Shown in pieces: positions 22,394-33,240 of a stretch of 64,000 nucleotides of DNA. Position 1 is the stretch's first letter. Every line of letters begins with the position of its first letter. The notes under the pieces are model-generated. The model saw only the letters and a list, made by a program, of their open reading frames with translations, was not told where the DNA came from and did not search any database. The translations under genes and the position numbers were made by a program. Origin of the DNA: Chara braunii (Eukaryota > Streptophyta > Charophyceae > Charales > Characeae); NCBI GenBank assembly GCA_003427395.1, contig BFEA01000505.1:864398-928397 (forward strand), read 5' to 3'.

Positions 22394-23392
22394 ACGTATC
22401 AAGCCTTAGGTCTCATTACGCGTCCATAGCCTCATGTGCTATGTCAAGCTGCTGCTCCGCTGTGCCTTTGCTTGGGTCCACCCCTTCCTAATATAGTTGT
22501 GGAGGTGGGGCACTCACATCACTTTAGTTATGGATCCATATGTGCCTCTATCTGCCTTCACTCGAGCTGCTGAATCCCGAAATCACTCTGTGACTGCCAC
22601 TTGTCACTTCTCCTTGCTTCCTCTGCTGTCACAGTGGAACTAGAGTTGTTGTGACCCATAACTTTCATTGTTCAGCTTGCTTCGCCTTGTGTATATATAT
22701 ACATGTCCTTTTGCAGGCTTGTACATCCTGTGATGATGGCTTCAAGCTGTCTCATCAGGCTCTGGACCCAAGTTCATGAGCAACCTCTCATTAAAAATGG
22801 GGGCAAGCTCAGTCCACATGGGTTTGAGCCCAAGCAGCCCTCATAGGGCTTCAATACAAGGCGGATAAGTCAAGCCCTTTGCTATCTGGAGGGCTGCCAA
22901 TTCGGAGGCTTCAAAGCCTTGAAGCCTCAGTCTGCTGCTGGAGGCAAGCGTCACAGGCAAACCTTAAAAAGGCCTGAGCTGCACTCTCTTGCTGTGGTTA
23001 TGGGTTGAAGAATTCCCAGCCATGGTCTTTCTCTACGTTTTGTTTTTTCCACCGTGGTCTCCCACATTAAAAATAGGCAGCCAAATGGCTACAGCTAACT
23101 CCTGGACAACCATTGGCTGCCTTTTTTCTATCTGGCACCCGTTCCGAGGGGTGCCAATTTAGTGCTAAGGCTGGAGGGAGGAAGAACAGCTCGTGATAAT
23201 CACGAGCTAAAATCTCGACAGGCTCAGAGCGGGATGCAAAAAGTACCCTGACTCTGGCGATTTTTAATTGAATAGGGTGTAGGACATATTCACGTAGGGG
23301 TAGGCCTGTTCCCACTATTCCGGAAGCCTTCCTAGACGGTTCGGACGGGTGGAGGGCACTGGTTCAAATCATAGAGGAGATAGTCCAAGGGG
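22394..23392. other. Flank or junction sequence without a gene
   Basis: About 1 kb between the left LTR and the first R1 module. It has no LTR end, PBS or polypurine tract. GGGTGCCA-type hairpins (GGCACCCGTTCCGAGGGGTGCC near 23135) and GCTTCAAAGCC-type repeats are present. It would be original 5' flank if the 15-23 kb section is inverted (inference). Confidence 0.35.
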
Positions 23393-24025
23393 ATGGTTAG
23401 GATCATAGAAGGCGCTGAAGAAGAGGGGGTTCGAATTGAGAGGGTAGATTTGAGCAAGGACAAGGACTGCTTTAGCGTCCCCTTGGACCATCGCACCGAG
23501 AGGTATCTGGCCGGTCGCGAGAGGGGGTTGGAGCTGGAACGAGGGGTTTTCCTTTGGGCTCGTTTCGCGGTAGGATCTTGGGAAGGGGACAGGTGGTCCC
23601 GAAATAGGCCCCAGAACGGGAAGAGACCCAGACGAACGGTGGTCCATGCGGAGTAAGGAGGTCTAGGTCGATTATGTCACTCACTTGGTCCTAGGTTGGT
23701 ACCGTGCGGATCATTGGGAGGCGCGAGCGAGGCCAATTTTGAGACAGATTTTTTAGGCGGAGCCCCTTAGACACCGCCCACCAGTTGAGGTAAGGGTGAC
23801 CTGCGCGCGAGACGAGGAGTACTCTCGCGCCACAGGGTGCATCAGGGCCATATTCCCGTCATTCGTTTTCCGGAGGGTTAGCGGGAAGGAGGAGCGGTAC
23901 GAGAGGGTTGTGCGGTCCCTAGTGCGAGAGAGGGGGTGACAGCTCTCCGTTAGGTCGCTTCATTGGTACTACACCTACTGCGTGGATAACCCTATGCTGT
24001 ACGGAATCAAAGCCTGTAGGATTCG
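23393..24025 (+). pseudogene. R1 module A (degenerate)
   Basis: The N-terminal block is an 87-codon frame from ATG 23393, beginning MVRIIEGAEEEGVRIE and containing ERGVFLWARF, the kGv.lW block of the family. After a stop and frame change, the C-terminal block is readable from about 23786: EVRVTCARDEEYSRATG, FPSFVFRRVSGKEE, an in-frame TGA near 23938, then LHWYYTYCVD. Modules B and C carry these blocks in the same order, which identifies the remnant. Function is unknown. Confidence 0.5.
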
Positions 24026-24123
24026 CGCGGGGATCTTTAGGGAATCGGTTCGGGACCACGAGGATGGGCAAGATTACGGTTACCAGAGGGTCTTCGGGGT
24101 ACCTCAGATAATGTTTTAAATGA

Positions 24124-24762
24124 ATGGTGTTCCACGATAGGGAACAAGGACGCTTTGTCGAGTCTTCTTTGGAAGGCAGTGAGACACTTAGATTGATCCC
24201 TAGCGACAAGAAGGTCCCTGATTGGGAAAGGATATAAGGAGGTAAGGCCACCATGAGCGGGGAGTTCGTGTGGATAAAGTCAAAAGAGGTTGAGGACCAA
24301 GGGGGTGAGAGGTGTCTCAAGGTGACCGCGGTTATCTTCGTTGCCCCCGAGGCTTGGGCGAAGGTCATAGTGCCCCTGGTCCTGGGACAAGGGGGTGGGC
24401 TAGATAGGTTGTTACGAGAAGCGAGGGAAGTAAGAGAGGAATGGATAAGTAGGTTTCGAGAACGATTTGCGTTTACGGCTATAGAGAAGGAGAGGTTTGC
24501 AGGAAAGGAAATGCTTCTGAGGGCGTGCTATCCGTTAACTGTGAAGGTGTCGTCTTTCCTGTTCCGAAGGACTGACGAAGGAAAGATAGTGAGGCTTCTG
24601 GAGAGGGGAAGGAGTCAGGGGTTACCCTTCGGGGCCCTATGGACGCTGTATACACACTGCGTTGATCAGGGTATCCCTCCACGCAGGAAGCTTTGGGCCA
24701 TTTTTAGGAGATTGGGATCTCTAGAGAAACCCTTCACTCTCTCACCAGAGAGATACCACTGA
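24124..24762 (+). pseudogene. R1 module B with one in-frame stop
   Basis: Open from ATG 24124 with one TAA at 24235. The clean part from ATG 24253 runs 169 codons. Blocks are MVFHDREQGRFVES, FVWIKSKEVED, CLKVTAVIFVAPEAWAKVIV, YPLTVKVSSFLFRR and LYTHCVDQGIPPRRKLWAIF. These align with module C block by block, including CVD.G(V/I)PPR. Whether the short form from 24253 is the real start cannot be told. The N-terminal block upstream of the TAA matches modules A and C, so the long form is likely ancestral. Family and function are unknown. Confidence 0.55.
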
Positions 24763-24787
24763 TGGGTTTTTAAAACAGCATCGGTAG

Positions 24788-25517
24788 ATGGTGAGATTCG
24801 TGCTCAATGAGGACGGAGCGGTAGAGTCGATAGAGGTTAGTGACACAGGGAAAGTCTTGATTCCGGGGGACCCTCGAGTGACCCCTTACTGGATGAGCGT
24901 TGAGAAAGGGGGAGTGATCAGTAAAGGGGCCTACGTGTGGGTTCAAGCTCGAACACTCACTTGGAAGGAAGGTGTGGAAGGAGAAGGCCCACCCGACCTC
25001 GGTCGTTTCCTAGAGATCCGGGCTACAATCTTCCTCAACGAAAAGGAGTGGACCGAAGTTTGGGGAGGCTTGGTAACCGGGCAACTAACGCATTTTAGGT
25101 ACCGAGAATCCGCGAGGCTGGTGGCAAACAACCTAGTGTTAGCTGACTATGAGGAAAGGACTTTCAAGTCGTGGACACTAGTGTCCTTCGCTGAGCCCGG
25201 TGAGGTCCCTCGCGCGTCAGGAATCCTTCACGCGAACTTTCCCAAATTCTTGACGGACTTTTTTTCTTAGAGATCCGGAGCAGAGAGTAGTAGCAGTGCT
25301 TAGAGTGGCTCGAGAATCCGGGCTGCGGGCTAGGGGTTTGTACTGGCTCTACAAGCGGTGCGTAGACGCAGGGGTTCCCCCAAGAGAGGAGTTGTCGGCT
25401 ATATTCGAAAGGCTTAGAGAATTTGAAGGAATTCGGGCACACGTGGCTGACGTCCCGTACGCCCGCCTATTCGGGGAAGAGCAGGTAGCCAACCGAAGGG
25501 GCTTTGAGGGCCGATGA
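24788..25517 (+). pseudogene. R1 module C, frameshifted at a T7 run
   Basis: The best-preserved module, about 243 codons. The first frame (24788-25270) starts MVRFVLNEDGAVESIEVSDT and has KGAYVWVQAR, FLEIRATIFLNEKEWTEVWG, SFAEPGEVPRASGIL and FPKFLTDFF. At the run of seven T (about 25260-25266) the frame moves, and the second frame continues LRDPEQRVVAVLRVARESG and LYWLYKRCVDAGVPPREEL. Module B has the corresponding segment in a single frame, so this is one gene. The shift could be a sequencing or mutational slip, or less likely a programmed shift. It begins 25 bases after module B ends and its stop overlaps the next start. Confidence 0.6.
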
Positions 25518-26266
25518 TAAGGAGGGTCCCAGGATCTCTCTGGGCCTCGATAGCACCCGTAGAAGAAACCGGGGAAGTGGTCCAAGTCACCCTACCTAGA
25601 GCCAGGTTGGGAGGGCAGGCTAGAACCCTCTTAAAGGAAGAAGGGGGGATCCAACGTGGGAAGGCGTTCGTACGATTCACTGTAAGTAGTGAGGGAGGAA
25701 TAGTGATCGGCGAGGCCCAAATATTCCTCTCAAAGAAAGGGTATATAAAGATAGCCCGCAGCCTGCTAGCGGGGAAAGACCCTCTCTGGGACTCACGAGC
25801 CGTGAGGGACCATCTAGAGGAACTCGTGAGGGACGTAAGGCCTCACGAAGAAGGGCTAGTAGAATACCGAGTGACCTACGAAGGGTGGGAGGCGATCCCA
25901 CTATTCGCCTCCAGTGAGCCAGTGGGGGTTCCTCGTTTCATTTTCGACCGAATCTATCCCTCTGAAGACGTCCTAAGGGCGATAGGAAGGAGGGTATCGA
26001 TTATAGGTCAGTTTTGGTTCACAGGGTCGGACCTACACACCTCGCTGACGTGGTGTTTTCGGGATCCCTATAGAGACAATTGGTCGACTCTAGAGGACCT
26101 GGGGTACGCCTTTGAGGGGTGGGGCCGGCACGCAAGGGAGTCTAAGATATCGTGGAGGTACTTAGGAAAGCTCTGCGAAGGGGAATTGGAGGGGTTAGAC
26201 CCTTCGACCCTCGTTCGAGTCGCGATTGCCTGTCGCCGACGGAAGCTAGAGGATGAGCGAGTTTGA
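25514..26266 (+). CDS. R1 module D, intact 250-codon accessory protein
   Basis: The only full-length clean module. Its ATG overlaps the stop of module C as ATGA. Blocks are VVQVTLPRARLGGQ, GKAFVRFTVSSEGG, AQIFLSKKGYIKIARSLLAG, KDPLW, YRVTYEGWEAIPLFASSEP, VPRFIFDRIYPSEDVLRAIG and WGRHARESKISW. The FLS/FLN strand and the hP.Fhh block correspond to modules B and C, but the C-terminus differs (no CVD..PPR). Module E of R1 and the 53327-53851 ORF of R2 are closer relatives. No signal peptide, membrane segment or known catalytic motif is visible. Its place between PBS and gag is unusual for Ty3/Gypsy. Confidence 0.65.
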   Translation: MIRRVPGSLWASIAPVEETGEVVQVTLPRARLGGQARTLLKEEGGIQRGKAFVRFTVSSEGGIVIGEAQIFLSKKGYIKIARSLLAGKDPLWDSRAVRDHLEELVRDVRPHEEGLVEYRVTYEGWEAIPLFASSEPVGVPRFIFDRIYPSEDVLRAIGRRVSIIGQFWFTGSDLHTSLTWCFRDPYRDNWSTLEDLGYAFEGWGRHARESKISWRYLGKLCEGELEGLDPSTLVRVAIACRRRKLEDERV

Positions 26267-26435
26267 CGAACTTGAGGAGTTAGAAAGGGTAAGAAAAGAA
26301 GTTCACCGGATCCTCGCGCTATGCTGGGAGGAAGAAAGGAGGGCTAGGTTTGGGCCCTTAGCTAGGATCAAGCTACTTGAGACGGCGGCAATCGCTATCC
26401 TCGACAAAGTAACGATAGATCTTCTCGCGCGGTGA
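26253..26435 (+). CDS. R1 small coiled-coil ORF
   Basis: A 60-codon frame that overlaps the end of module D by 14 bases. It is rich in Glu, Arg and Leu with heptad-like spacing (DELEELERVRKEVHRILAL, then LLETAAIAILDKVTIDLL), so a coiled coil is likely. R2 (54339-54698) and R3 (60646-61005) have a longer coiled-coil ORF in the same place, just before the SRAWRE-type ORF, with the shared pattern of an acidic start then RRIEA..ALERLF. It is positionally equivalent but diverged. It could be an oligomerisation partner of the next protein (inference). Confidence 0.5.
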   Translation: MSEFDELEELERVRKEVHRILALCWEEERRARFGPLARIKLLETAAIAILDKVTIDLLAR

Positions 26436-26439
26436 GGGG

Positions 26440-26916
26440 ATGAGAGTTTCGCTCGTCTCCAATAGGATTCGTTGGGAGTTGGAGACGTACGAGGACGGTA
26501 GCGAAGTTAGGGTCGAGGGAAGTGCGGAGCTTAACCCGGAGATGGGAGAGGATCGGGTGATCCGTGCCGAGAAGGAATTTCTAGTGGAGGTCCGACGGTT
26601 GGCGTTGTGGAAAAGGAGGAGCTAGACCACGCTAGCTAGCTTTTCGGTCCACATTAGAGACGCGAGTGGGGTGAGGTCCTCAAGGGCTTGGAGAGAACCC
26701 TTTCTGGAAGTAGAGAGAAGATTCGAAGAAGACTCTAGGTATCTAGGAACCCCGCTGACATCTAGGACGCACCTTGTGGAGACCCGATTTTGGGATAGGT
26801 CGGGAGAGTACGAAGAGGCTTTGCGCCAAACTCTGCGAGAGGACGAAGAGACCAGTCGCGCTAGGTGCGAGGACTCGCTAGTCGAGGCCACCGCAAGGTT
26901 GGCTGGTGTGAGGTGA
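26440..26916 (+). pseudogene. R1 SRAWRE-type accessory protein with one in-frame TAG
   Basis: Frame open for 158 codons apart from a TAG at 26623-26625. Before the stop: MRVSLVSNRIRWELE and VEVRRLALW. After it: LASFSVHIRDASGVRSSRAW, continuing REPFLEVERRFEED. The R2 copy (53845-54342) reads through the same region as GLWVGEGNACLINYSLCVSP, then SRAWRETPREA, with no stop. The R1 stop is therefore a mutation and not a normal end. Function is unknown. The C-terminal half is helical and acidic. It starts 4 bases after the coiled-coil ORF. Confidence 0.6.
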
Positions 26917-26923
26917 AGGCCCT

Positions 26924-27777
26924 ATGATTAGATACGACCGGGGAGACTCTTATGGTACCTTGGATAGGGGTTGAAAAACGAGAGAGAGGTATGGATTAAC
27001 CCTCCCTAGGGTTAGAGGGGAAGGAGTGGTGTCTACTGAGTTCTTCGAGATCTACGGGCAAGAAACCGTGGTCAGGTTCTCAGTGGCGTTCGAGGGAGGC
27101 AACTGCACTAGGAAGACAGAGATTTTTTTGTCCCCCGACGACCGCCTAATCTTTGCGACTGAATTAGCAGAGGGAAAGGACCCCCTAGGCATCGACCGAA
27201 AGGACCTGGACCGGTTGAGGAGACTGAGGGGAGGCACTGTCAGAGAGAGCCTGATTGACAGGGTAGAATACCGAGGGAGGTCAGAGGTTCCGAGGGCGGC
27301 TCACGGGAGGACTTGGGAAATCCCGACCTGGGCCTACCGGCTACTTTATGCTGACGACGCGACCATAAGGAGGGTCCAATTTGGGGGACAGGTGATAGAG
27401 AAATTCCCATTAGGTGAAGAAGGGCGCACGAGCTATTCACCCAGTGCTGGGAATCGAGACGGGACACAGACTTCGAGTGGTGGGCGCGCGTAGGAAAGTT
27501 CATCAAGCCCCTGTTCTCCGGACAGGCTGGTGAGGTGGACAGGGACTTGATTAGGAGGGGTGCGCAAGAAGGGGTTAGGGGCATCTCGGACCTGGAGATC
27601 GTCAATCTTGCATTGGCCGCTAGCAAGGAGAAGAAATTACGGGACTCTTGGTGGACTGTGACCAGCGAAGAGTTGGAGGAAGAGAGTGTTAGCGAGGGAT
27701 CTAGTGAGGAGAAGAAGGGCTCGGAAGAAGAAGAAGACTCGGAAGATAGCACAGACGATAGTGAGGGAGACAACTAG
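26924..27777 (+). pseudogene. R1 module E with acidic tail (stop and frameshift)
   Basis: ATG 26924 begins MIRYDRGDSYGTL, like MIRR of module D. A TGA occurs at 26972, then the same frame continues as YGLTLPRVRGEG, VVRFSVAFEGG, TEIFLSPDDRLIFATELAEG, KDPLG, IPTWAYRLLYADD. A frameshift near 27415 leads to a second frame with FEWWARVGKFIKPLFSGQAG and a Glu/Ser/Asp-rich tail (27680-27777). The match to module D in VRF.V..EGG, IFLS and GKDPL is clear. The acidic tail is immediately upstream of gag. Confidence 0.55.
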
Positions 27778-27795
27778 AAGTTGCCGATTGGGTGC

Positions 27796-30281
27796 ATGGA
27801 GAGTGAAGTTGAAGCTGGTCTCTCTTGTCCGTCGGAAACTGCTGAGAGAAGGGGGGTAGTAAAGAGCCCCGAATTGGGAGTTAGGCTAAGTAGGGTGGTG
27901 GAAGAAATGACTGAGGGGACAGAGACGCTAGATAGGGCCGAGCGGGGCCCGGAAACGGCTTTCGGAGAAAGACGGGCCTCGGAAGGGCCAAGACCTAGCA
28001 CGGAAGTACGAATGCACAGGGATGTGGGGCTGAGGGCACCGGTAAACAAAAGGGTCGCCGAAGCCTCGAGGGGCATCCCAGTAGAGTCTCGGTGGGCGGA
28101 TTTGGTGGACGCGGAAGCAAGGATAGGGGAAGCTCCGAAATTTCCTAGAGATAAATCGGGGTATCGACCACCTAGGGGAGAAGAAGAGGAGGGTCCGGAT
28201 AGGAGGGATTTAAGAGAAGGGAGGCCGGCGGAGGCCGGCGGCAGACCGTGGAGATGGGTCGAAAGGGACCTGGAAGCCGTTCTCGGCGAAAGGCAGACAT
28301 TGACAGGACAAAGAGCTAGCGGAGAGATGCGAATGCCAGTGAGAGAAGGGGCGGCCGAGGCCTCGAGGGGCCTTCCGATAGAACCCCGGTGGGCGGATCT
28401 ACCGGACGCAAGAGTGGCGGAGGCACTAGTATTCCCGAGAGACCGGGTAGGGTACAGGCCTCCCAGGAGGGAAGAAGAAGAAGGACCAAATAGAAGGGAC
28501 CCTAGGGATGAGAGGTTGGCGGAGGCTGGAAGTAGGCCATGAAGGTGGGCCGAAAGGGAATCAGATGCTGCGTGGGCTCCCGACGAGGTAACGAGGAGAA
28601 GTCAGGGGGTGGATGCCTGGAGAGGCTTTAGGGGGCAGGACCACGCTCGGTGGGAGACGGAGTGGCCGATTGAGAGGAGCCGCTACGAGGAAGACCCCTG
28701 GGGACCACCAAGACCCCGACCACGGATAGAGGAGTCGGACCCCTCGTGGTACAAGCGGTACGACCCGGCAATCGATGGGCCAATGGAAGGACCCTATTTC
28801 CGCCGATACGACGATCGACGAGTCCCCTACTACGACGTCAACCTAGGTTTGGAGGCGCTTTTCTTCGATGGGCGGGACGTGACAGGATTCGTAGAGAAAT
28901 GGGAAAGTTATGCTTACCGAAAGAGATTCTCCGAAAAAGAGTGGTTAGACCATTTCATCCAACACCCTGACCCGGAGTTAGACCCCACGATTAGGGCTAT
29001 CTACCCCGCTGATGGGCGATGGAGGACCTTCAAGACCAGCCTGTTCCAGACTTTCGCCTGTGATGATTTGATCCCTATCGTGGAAGGTTTGCGGTGTGTT
29101 ACAAGGGGGGAACGGGAGAGCTTAGTGACCTTCACCCGTAGGTTCAAGCGGTTGTCCCAAACCCTAGTGGATAGGGGATGCTGTCGGAGGTGGATAGGTG
29201 CGTAATGTTTATGTTGCACCTACCCGAGGAGAAGAGGAAAAAGGTCCTTGAAAAGGCCCCGCGGGATTCAGCCAACTTCGAAAAGGTCGCAGAGGTGGTT
29301 TTTACAGGGGGAGGGGTAGACGTGAGAGAGTACATGAAAGCGACCCTGGACATGGCACCTGGCAATATGCGTGGCACGCGGAATGACGGCCTTGGGGGGA
29401 ATGATAGACCACCCCCGGGGCCGCCTGGTCCGCCCGGGCCCAGGTGGGGAGATCGGTCAGCGGGATGGAAAAATGAGTCAGGAAACCAGGGAGGATGGAG
29501 GAACGACCGGGAGATAGGGGGAAATCGTGGCCCCGATTGGGGGAATTCCCATTGGAAAGATGCTAGGGATGGAAGGTGGGGAGACACCCCTCAAGCAACG
29601 ACTTCTGGGCCACGACCTGAGATCAAGGCTCCACCACCGCCAGCGCCGCCAGCGCCGGCTCCTCCTGCGCTTGTAGCTGCTGCCACCCAAGGGGGTGCGC
29701 GTCCCAACAACCCGCAAGCTCTAAGCGGGTGTGTTTATTGCAATGAGGAAAGTCACATCAAAAGGGACTGTCCTTATCTTACGGAAGCCTTAAGGTTGGG
29801 GGTAGTGAAGCTAAATGAAAACAAATGGGTTGTGTGGAGATATAGTGGAGAGGCGGTCTCCTTCTACCCCTCAATGAAGGTGAATGTGGACAAGAGAATA
29901 GCCCTCCAGGATGTGAGGCCGGGGAAAAAACCTGAGATTGGGAGCACCTCCAACACATCCCATATCCAAATGACGGAGTCACCTGGGGGTGTATCCATTA
30001 GGGAACCCCAGGTGTCCACCATCAAGTTCATAGATACCCAGCCTGAAGAAGAAAGGCCTTGCCTAAGGGTGAGAACACAGGTTGGGGCCAAGACGTCCAA
30101 GAGCCAAGAGAGCGTTGTCGAGCGCATCGGCCCAGCACCGCACGTGGCAACGCGGGACCCTCTCGGCCGCGTCATACAGGAGTTGAACCAACCTCAACAC
30201 GAACACGCAAATCGAGCTTCCTTAGGCCGCTCCGGCCGAGTGCGCCAGCCATACCTCTCACGAGCCCCTACGACAGGATAG
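27796..30281 (+). pseudogene. gag: R1 gag (capsid and CCHC zinc knuckle), one stop and one frameshift
   Basis: The N-terminal 250 codons hold two copies of a ~100-residue charged repeat with EASRG(I/L)P(V/I)E, RWADL, FPRD and GYRPPR. In the second copy a TGA (28540) stands where the first has Trp. The capsid-like region at 28850-29170 has FDGRDVTGFVEKWESYAYRK and IYPADGRWRTFKTSLFQTF. The R3 gag start at 63790-64000 matches this. A one-base shift in a G run near 29172 moves the frame. The second frame gives MFMLHLPEEKRKKVLEKAP, a Pro/Gly-rich linker, and the knuckle CVYCNEESHIKRDC (29730-29771), a canonical CX2CX4HX4C. Gag homology fades near 30080. The last ~65 codons probably belong to the insertion. 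Confidence 0.8.
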
Positions 30282-30299
30282 GGCCTAAGCGAGGCACAA

Positions 30300-31810
30300 C
30301 TTACCTCCACCTTACAGGAGTTGTCACCTCCCTTCGGTGGGCGTATCCCCACCGAGCTATCAGTCCACAATACGAAAGCTACTCAGTTGCAATCGCAGAG
30401 GTGGACCAGCCGAGCGCGTTTCTCGTTCGCTGTAGCATAGGGGGTACGTGCGGTAATACGCCTATCGGGCCCACATGCGAACCAACATCTTGGGGCGCTG
30501 AAGTCCCAAGCGTGGCCCGGCGTCGGTCGACTAGGACGCATCCCACACACCACGCGCACACCACTTTATAAACACCAAGAAAATAAAACACACTCACACA
30601 CACGCATACGAAACGACACAACAAAAACAACGCGACAACGCTCTTAGCCCCTCGGTAGCCATCCCATAATTCTCCGACGCGAAAAATCGAATAGGCGTCG
30701 CGCGCGAGACTCAGTATAAAATTGCGCAGACGCAGGGCTAACTCGTATCGACTCACAATCCAAACGTACGCAAGCAGTCGCAATGATGGCGTACTATGTA
30801 GTGCCCATAATCAAGCGGTCCCTCGTGGATCCGAGTACCGCTTATGACACTCGGGTGTCTGACTCGAAGTGTTGTGAGGGTCTAATTCCTCACGACATTG
30901 CACGGCTGAAGGAATAGTCGTGCAACCGCCGCGAGACCTCCGGCCTTTGGTCTGAGCGTCTCGGTAGGCAAGGCAAATAGGCTCTGCACGGGGGCAGATT
31001 CTTTCCCTGCAGAGTCTAGGACTTGGGATGTCCTGGACAATGACCTCGAATCCCGGCCCAGGACCAACGTCTGAGCATAAAAATCTCTAAAAAGCAAAGG
31101 ATAAAAGGGGATCTCCCTTTTCTCTCAAGCCATAATTTGGTTAACCCTTGCGCACGATCACAATAAGTCGCGCGTATGCCCAAGGCACATACAAATATAT
31201 ACATAAGATTTGTTTATATAGGACGATCACTTCTCACAGTCACAGTATGGCATCAAAGATTCAACAAGAAATCTGCGCACTACACGGGGTCAATTTCAAC
31301 CATTCCTTGCACTCATACCCCTCGCTTTAGCCATACAAGCCTTACTCGTGCAACTCTTAAATAAATACTCAGTACTTTTGTCGGATGGCCAATCAATAAA
31401 GTCCGGGTAAAAACACAACAAAACAATTCAAATCTCAAGGCTAAAGCCTTAAGGTTGAGTGGCAGGAGCGAATTGAAAATGAATCATAAACCGACGAATC
31501 GGCAACCGACCTGTTATCAGTGATAACAGAAGATGATCCTCGTAGGATCAAGCTGAAACCAGCCCAAGTCCTAAATCGAACGTCCAAGAAAGGCCTGTAC
31601 CATAAGACAGGTCAATGCCCAGGCTAAATCATCAGCATACGGGGGATGATCCTCCATAGCACATTCTTACCCAAGTTACCTGCCAACTAAATCAAAGTCT
31701 ACCCTAAGCCAATGCCCAGAGCAAAGGTAGACTAATGGCAGAATCTCCCCTATTCAGGGTGGACCACCAGAATTGTCACCTGTCAAAATATAATCTAACT
31801 CATTTAAACT
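30300..31810. other. Insertion interior, no gene
   Basis: No recognisable reading frame. The 30540-30620 stretch is CA-rich. From 31430 to 31780 there are short internal repeats (ATGATCCTC, GCCCAG..AAA) but no defined unit. Confidence 0.4.
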
Positions 31811-31814
31811 AAGA

Positions 31815-32095
31815 AAATTTCGGCAGCGCTTCCCGTGGGAAAAATGTATTTTCATAATTTATATTAGCCTAAATACGAAAACAAAAATAGTCTTTGACTT
31901 TCGAAGGTCCAATTTTGTCTAATTCCCTGAATTACCAAAATTTGGGCAGCATTCCCTGTAGAAAAGGAGACTTTCCAGATTTTTACTAAGTCATATATAA
32001 ACTTTAAACAAGTTGAACTTTGACAAGTCAAATTTTGACTAACTCCTTGGATTTGCAGAAATTTCGGCATTGCTTCCCGTAGAGAAAGTAGCCTA
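31815..32095 (+). repeat. Three copies of an AATTTCGGCAGCGCTTCCC motif
   Basis: At 31817, about 31937 and about 32058 the pattern AATTT(C/G)GGCA(G/T)....TTCCC(G/T)GT(G/A)G is followed by AAA-rich sequence. AATTTCGGCAGCGCTTC is identical to 58243-58259 upstream of R2, where it is also part of a three-copy family. This suggests a shared LTR or leader component. Confidence 0.55.
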
Positions 32096-32389
32096 CCAAA
32101 ATTTATACAAACCCAAGTATAACAAAAGATCCCAGAAAATGCGAGAATTGATCTAAGTAAAAAAACTTAGCTAAAAAAATGCAGAAACTGAAGCCAACTC
32201 CTATCGCTCTAGCATTTGGTGAGCCTCTAAAACAACTACCTGTCAAACTGAAACTCAGACCAAGTAGTAGCCTCACTCATTCACATGCAGGTCAAACCAC
32301 AAAGGTAAGTACTCTCGTCAGCCCAAGGTCAATTTAATAGACAATAGTTCATAGTCCTTCAATGATTTAACCATTTATACCCTACTTAC

Positions 32390-33240
32390 ATACGGCATTG
32401 GGACTGGCCATTCATCTTAGAAACAATGTCAACCCTCTGCCTTAATTATACACGAACAGGTTGCACAACTACTTTTTCTCTTCATTGGGCATATGACTAA
32501 GCCATTCATCTTAGAAACCCTGCTTTTTCGCCCTGAACTGTTTAAATAGTCAAGATATATATATTTTTCTGCACCTTAGTCTTCAAGAGGAGGGCATAGG
32601 GTTGGGTCATTCATCTTAGAAACAATGTCCAGCCTGCCCAGGTTACCTTCAGTTATAACTCTTAATTATACTCTCTTTGCTTATAATAAGGCTATAGTCA
32701 GGCCATTCATCTTAGAAACAATGCCTAACTATCCTTGTTCGTACATGAGTACATATATATACAACATTACAGAGAATATTATTTCTTCGTTCTCATTATG
32801 GTCCTGAGGCCTCAGACTTAGACCATTCATCTTAGAAACAATGTCTAGCCCTCTGACCCTGAATCCTCCCTCTGAATAAAAACAATCAAGGAGAGATGAG
32901 TCATTCATCTTAAAAACAATGCTCAACTCTTTTTTTTTCAGCACACAAAAAAGCAGAGTACCCTGGGTCTGACCCAGAGACTGTTCAAAAACCACCCAAG
33001 TAAAACAGCGGCCAGACCATTCAACTTAGAAACAATGTCTGGACCTCAAAAGTCAAGCAAGCAATACCCCTCAGAAGTAAGTAGCCAGGTCATTCATCTT
33101 AGAAACAATGTCTGACACACTTAAAGAAACACAGCAACCAAGTTGTTCGTCTTGGAAACAATGCTTGGTTCTTCAGAAAATAGAACAAAACACAGCAGTG
33201 AGGTCATTAATCTTAGAAACAATGCCTGACCCTATAAGAC
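32390..33240 (+). repeat. Array of ten hairpins with conserved loop and covarying stems
   Basis: The core CATTCATCTTAGAAACAATG recurs ten times: near 32409, 32502, 32608, 32703, 32823, 32901, 33018, 33090, 33145 and 33204. CATT pairs with AATG and closes a 12 base loop. Outside it, each copy has a different stem that still pairs. Copy 9 has AACCAAG opposite CTTGGTT, copy 7 has CCAGA opposite TCTGG, copy 6 has GATGAG opposite CTCAAC, and copy 3 has GGTTGGG opposite TCCAGCC (with G-T pairs). One unpaired pyrimidine is kept on the 5' side in nearly every copy. Copy 2 is degenerate. Spacers of 50-120 bases are unrelated. Pairing kept despite sequence change points to selection on structure. Confidence 0.75.

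Noticed and set aside
23330-23375. Possible tRNA-like B box (GGTTCAAAT)
   Set aside because: No matching A box or cloverleaf could be drawn around it.
32390-33240. Hairpin array as a CRISPR
   Set aside because: Repeats are imperfect, spacers are of uneven length, the genome is eukaryotic and no cas genes are present.
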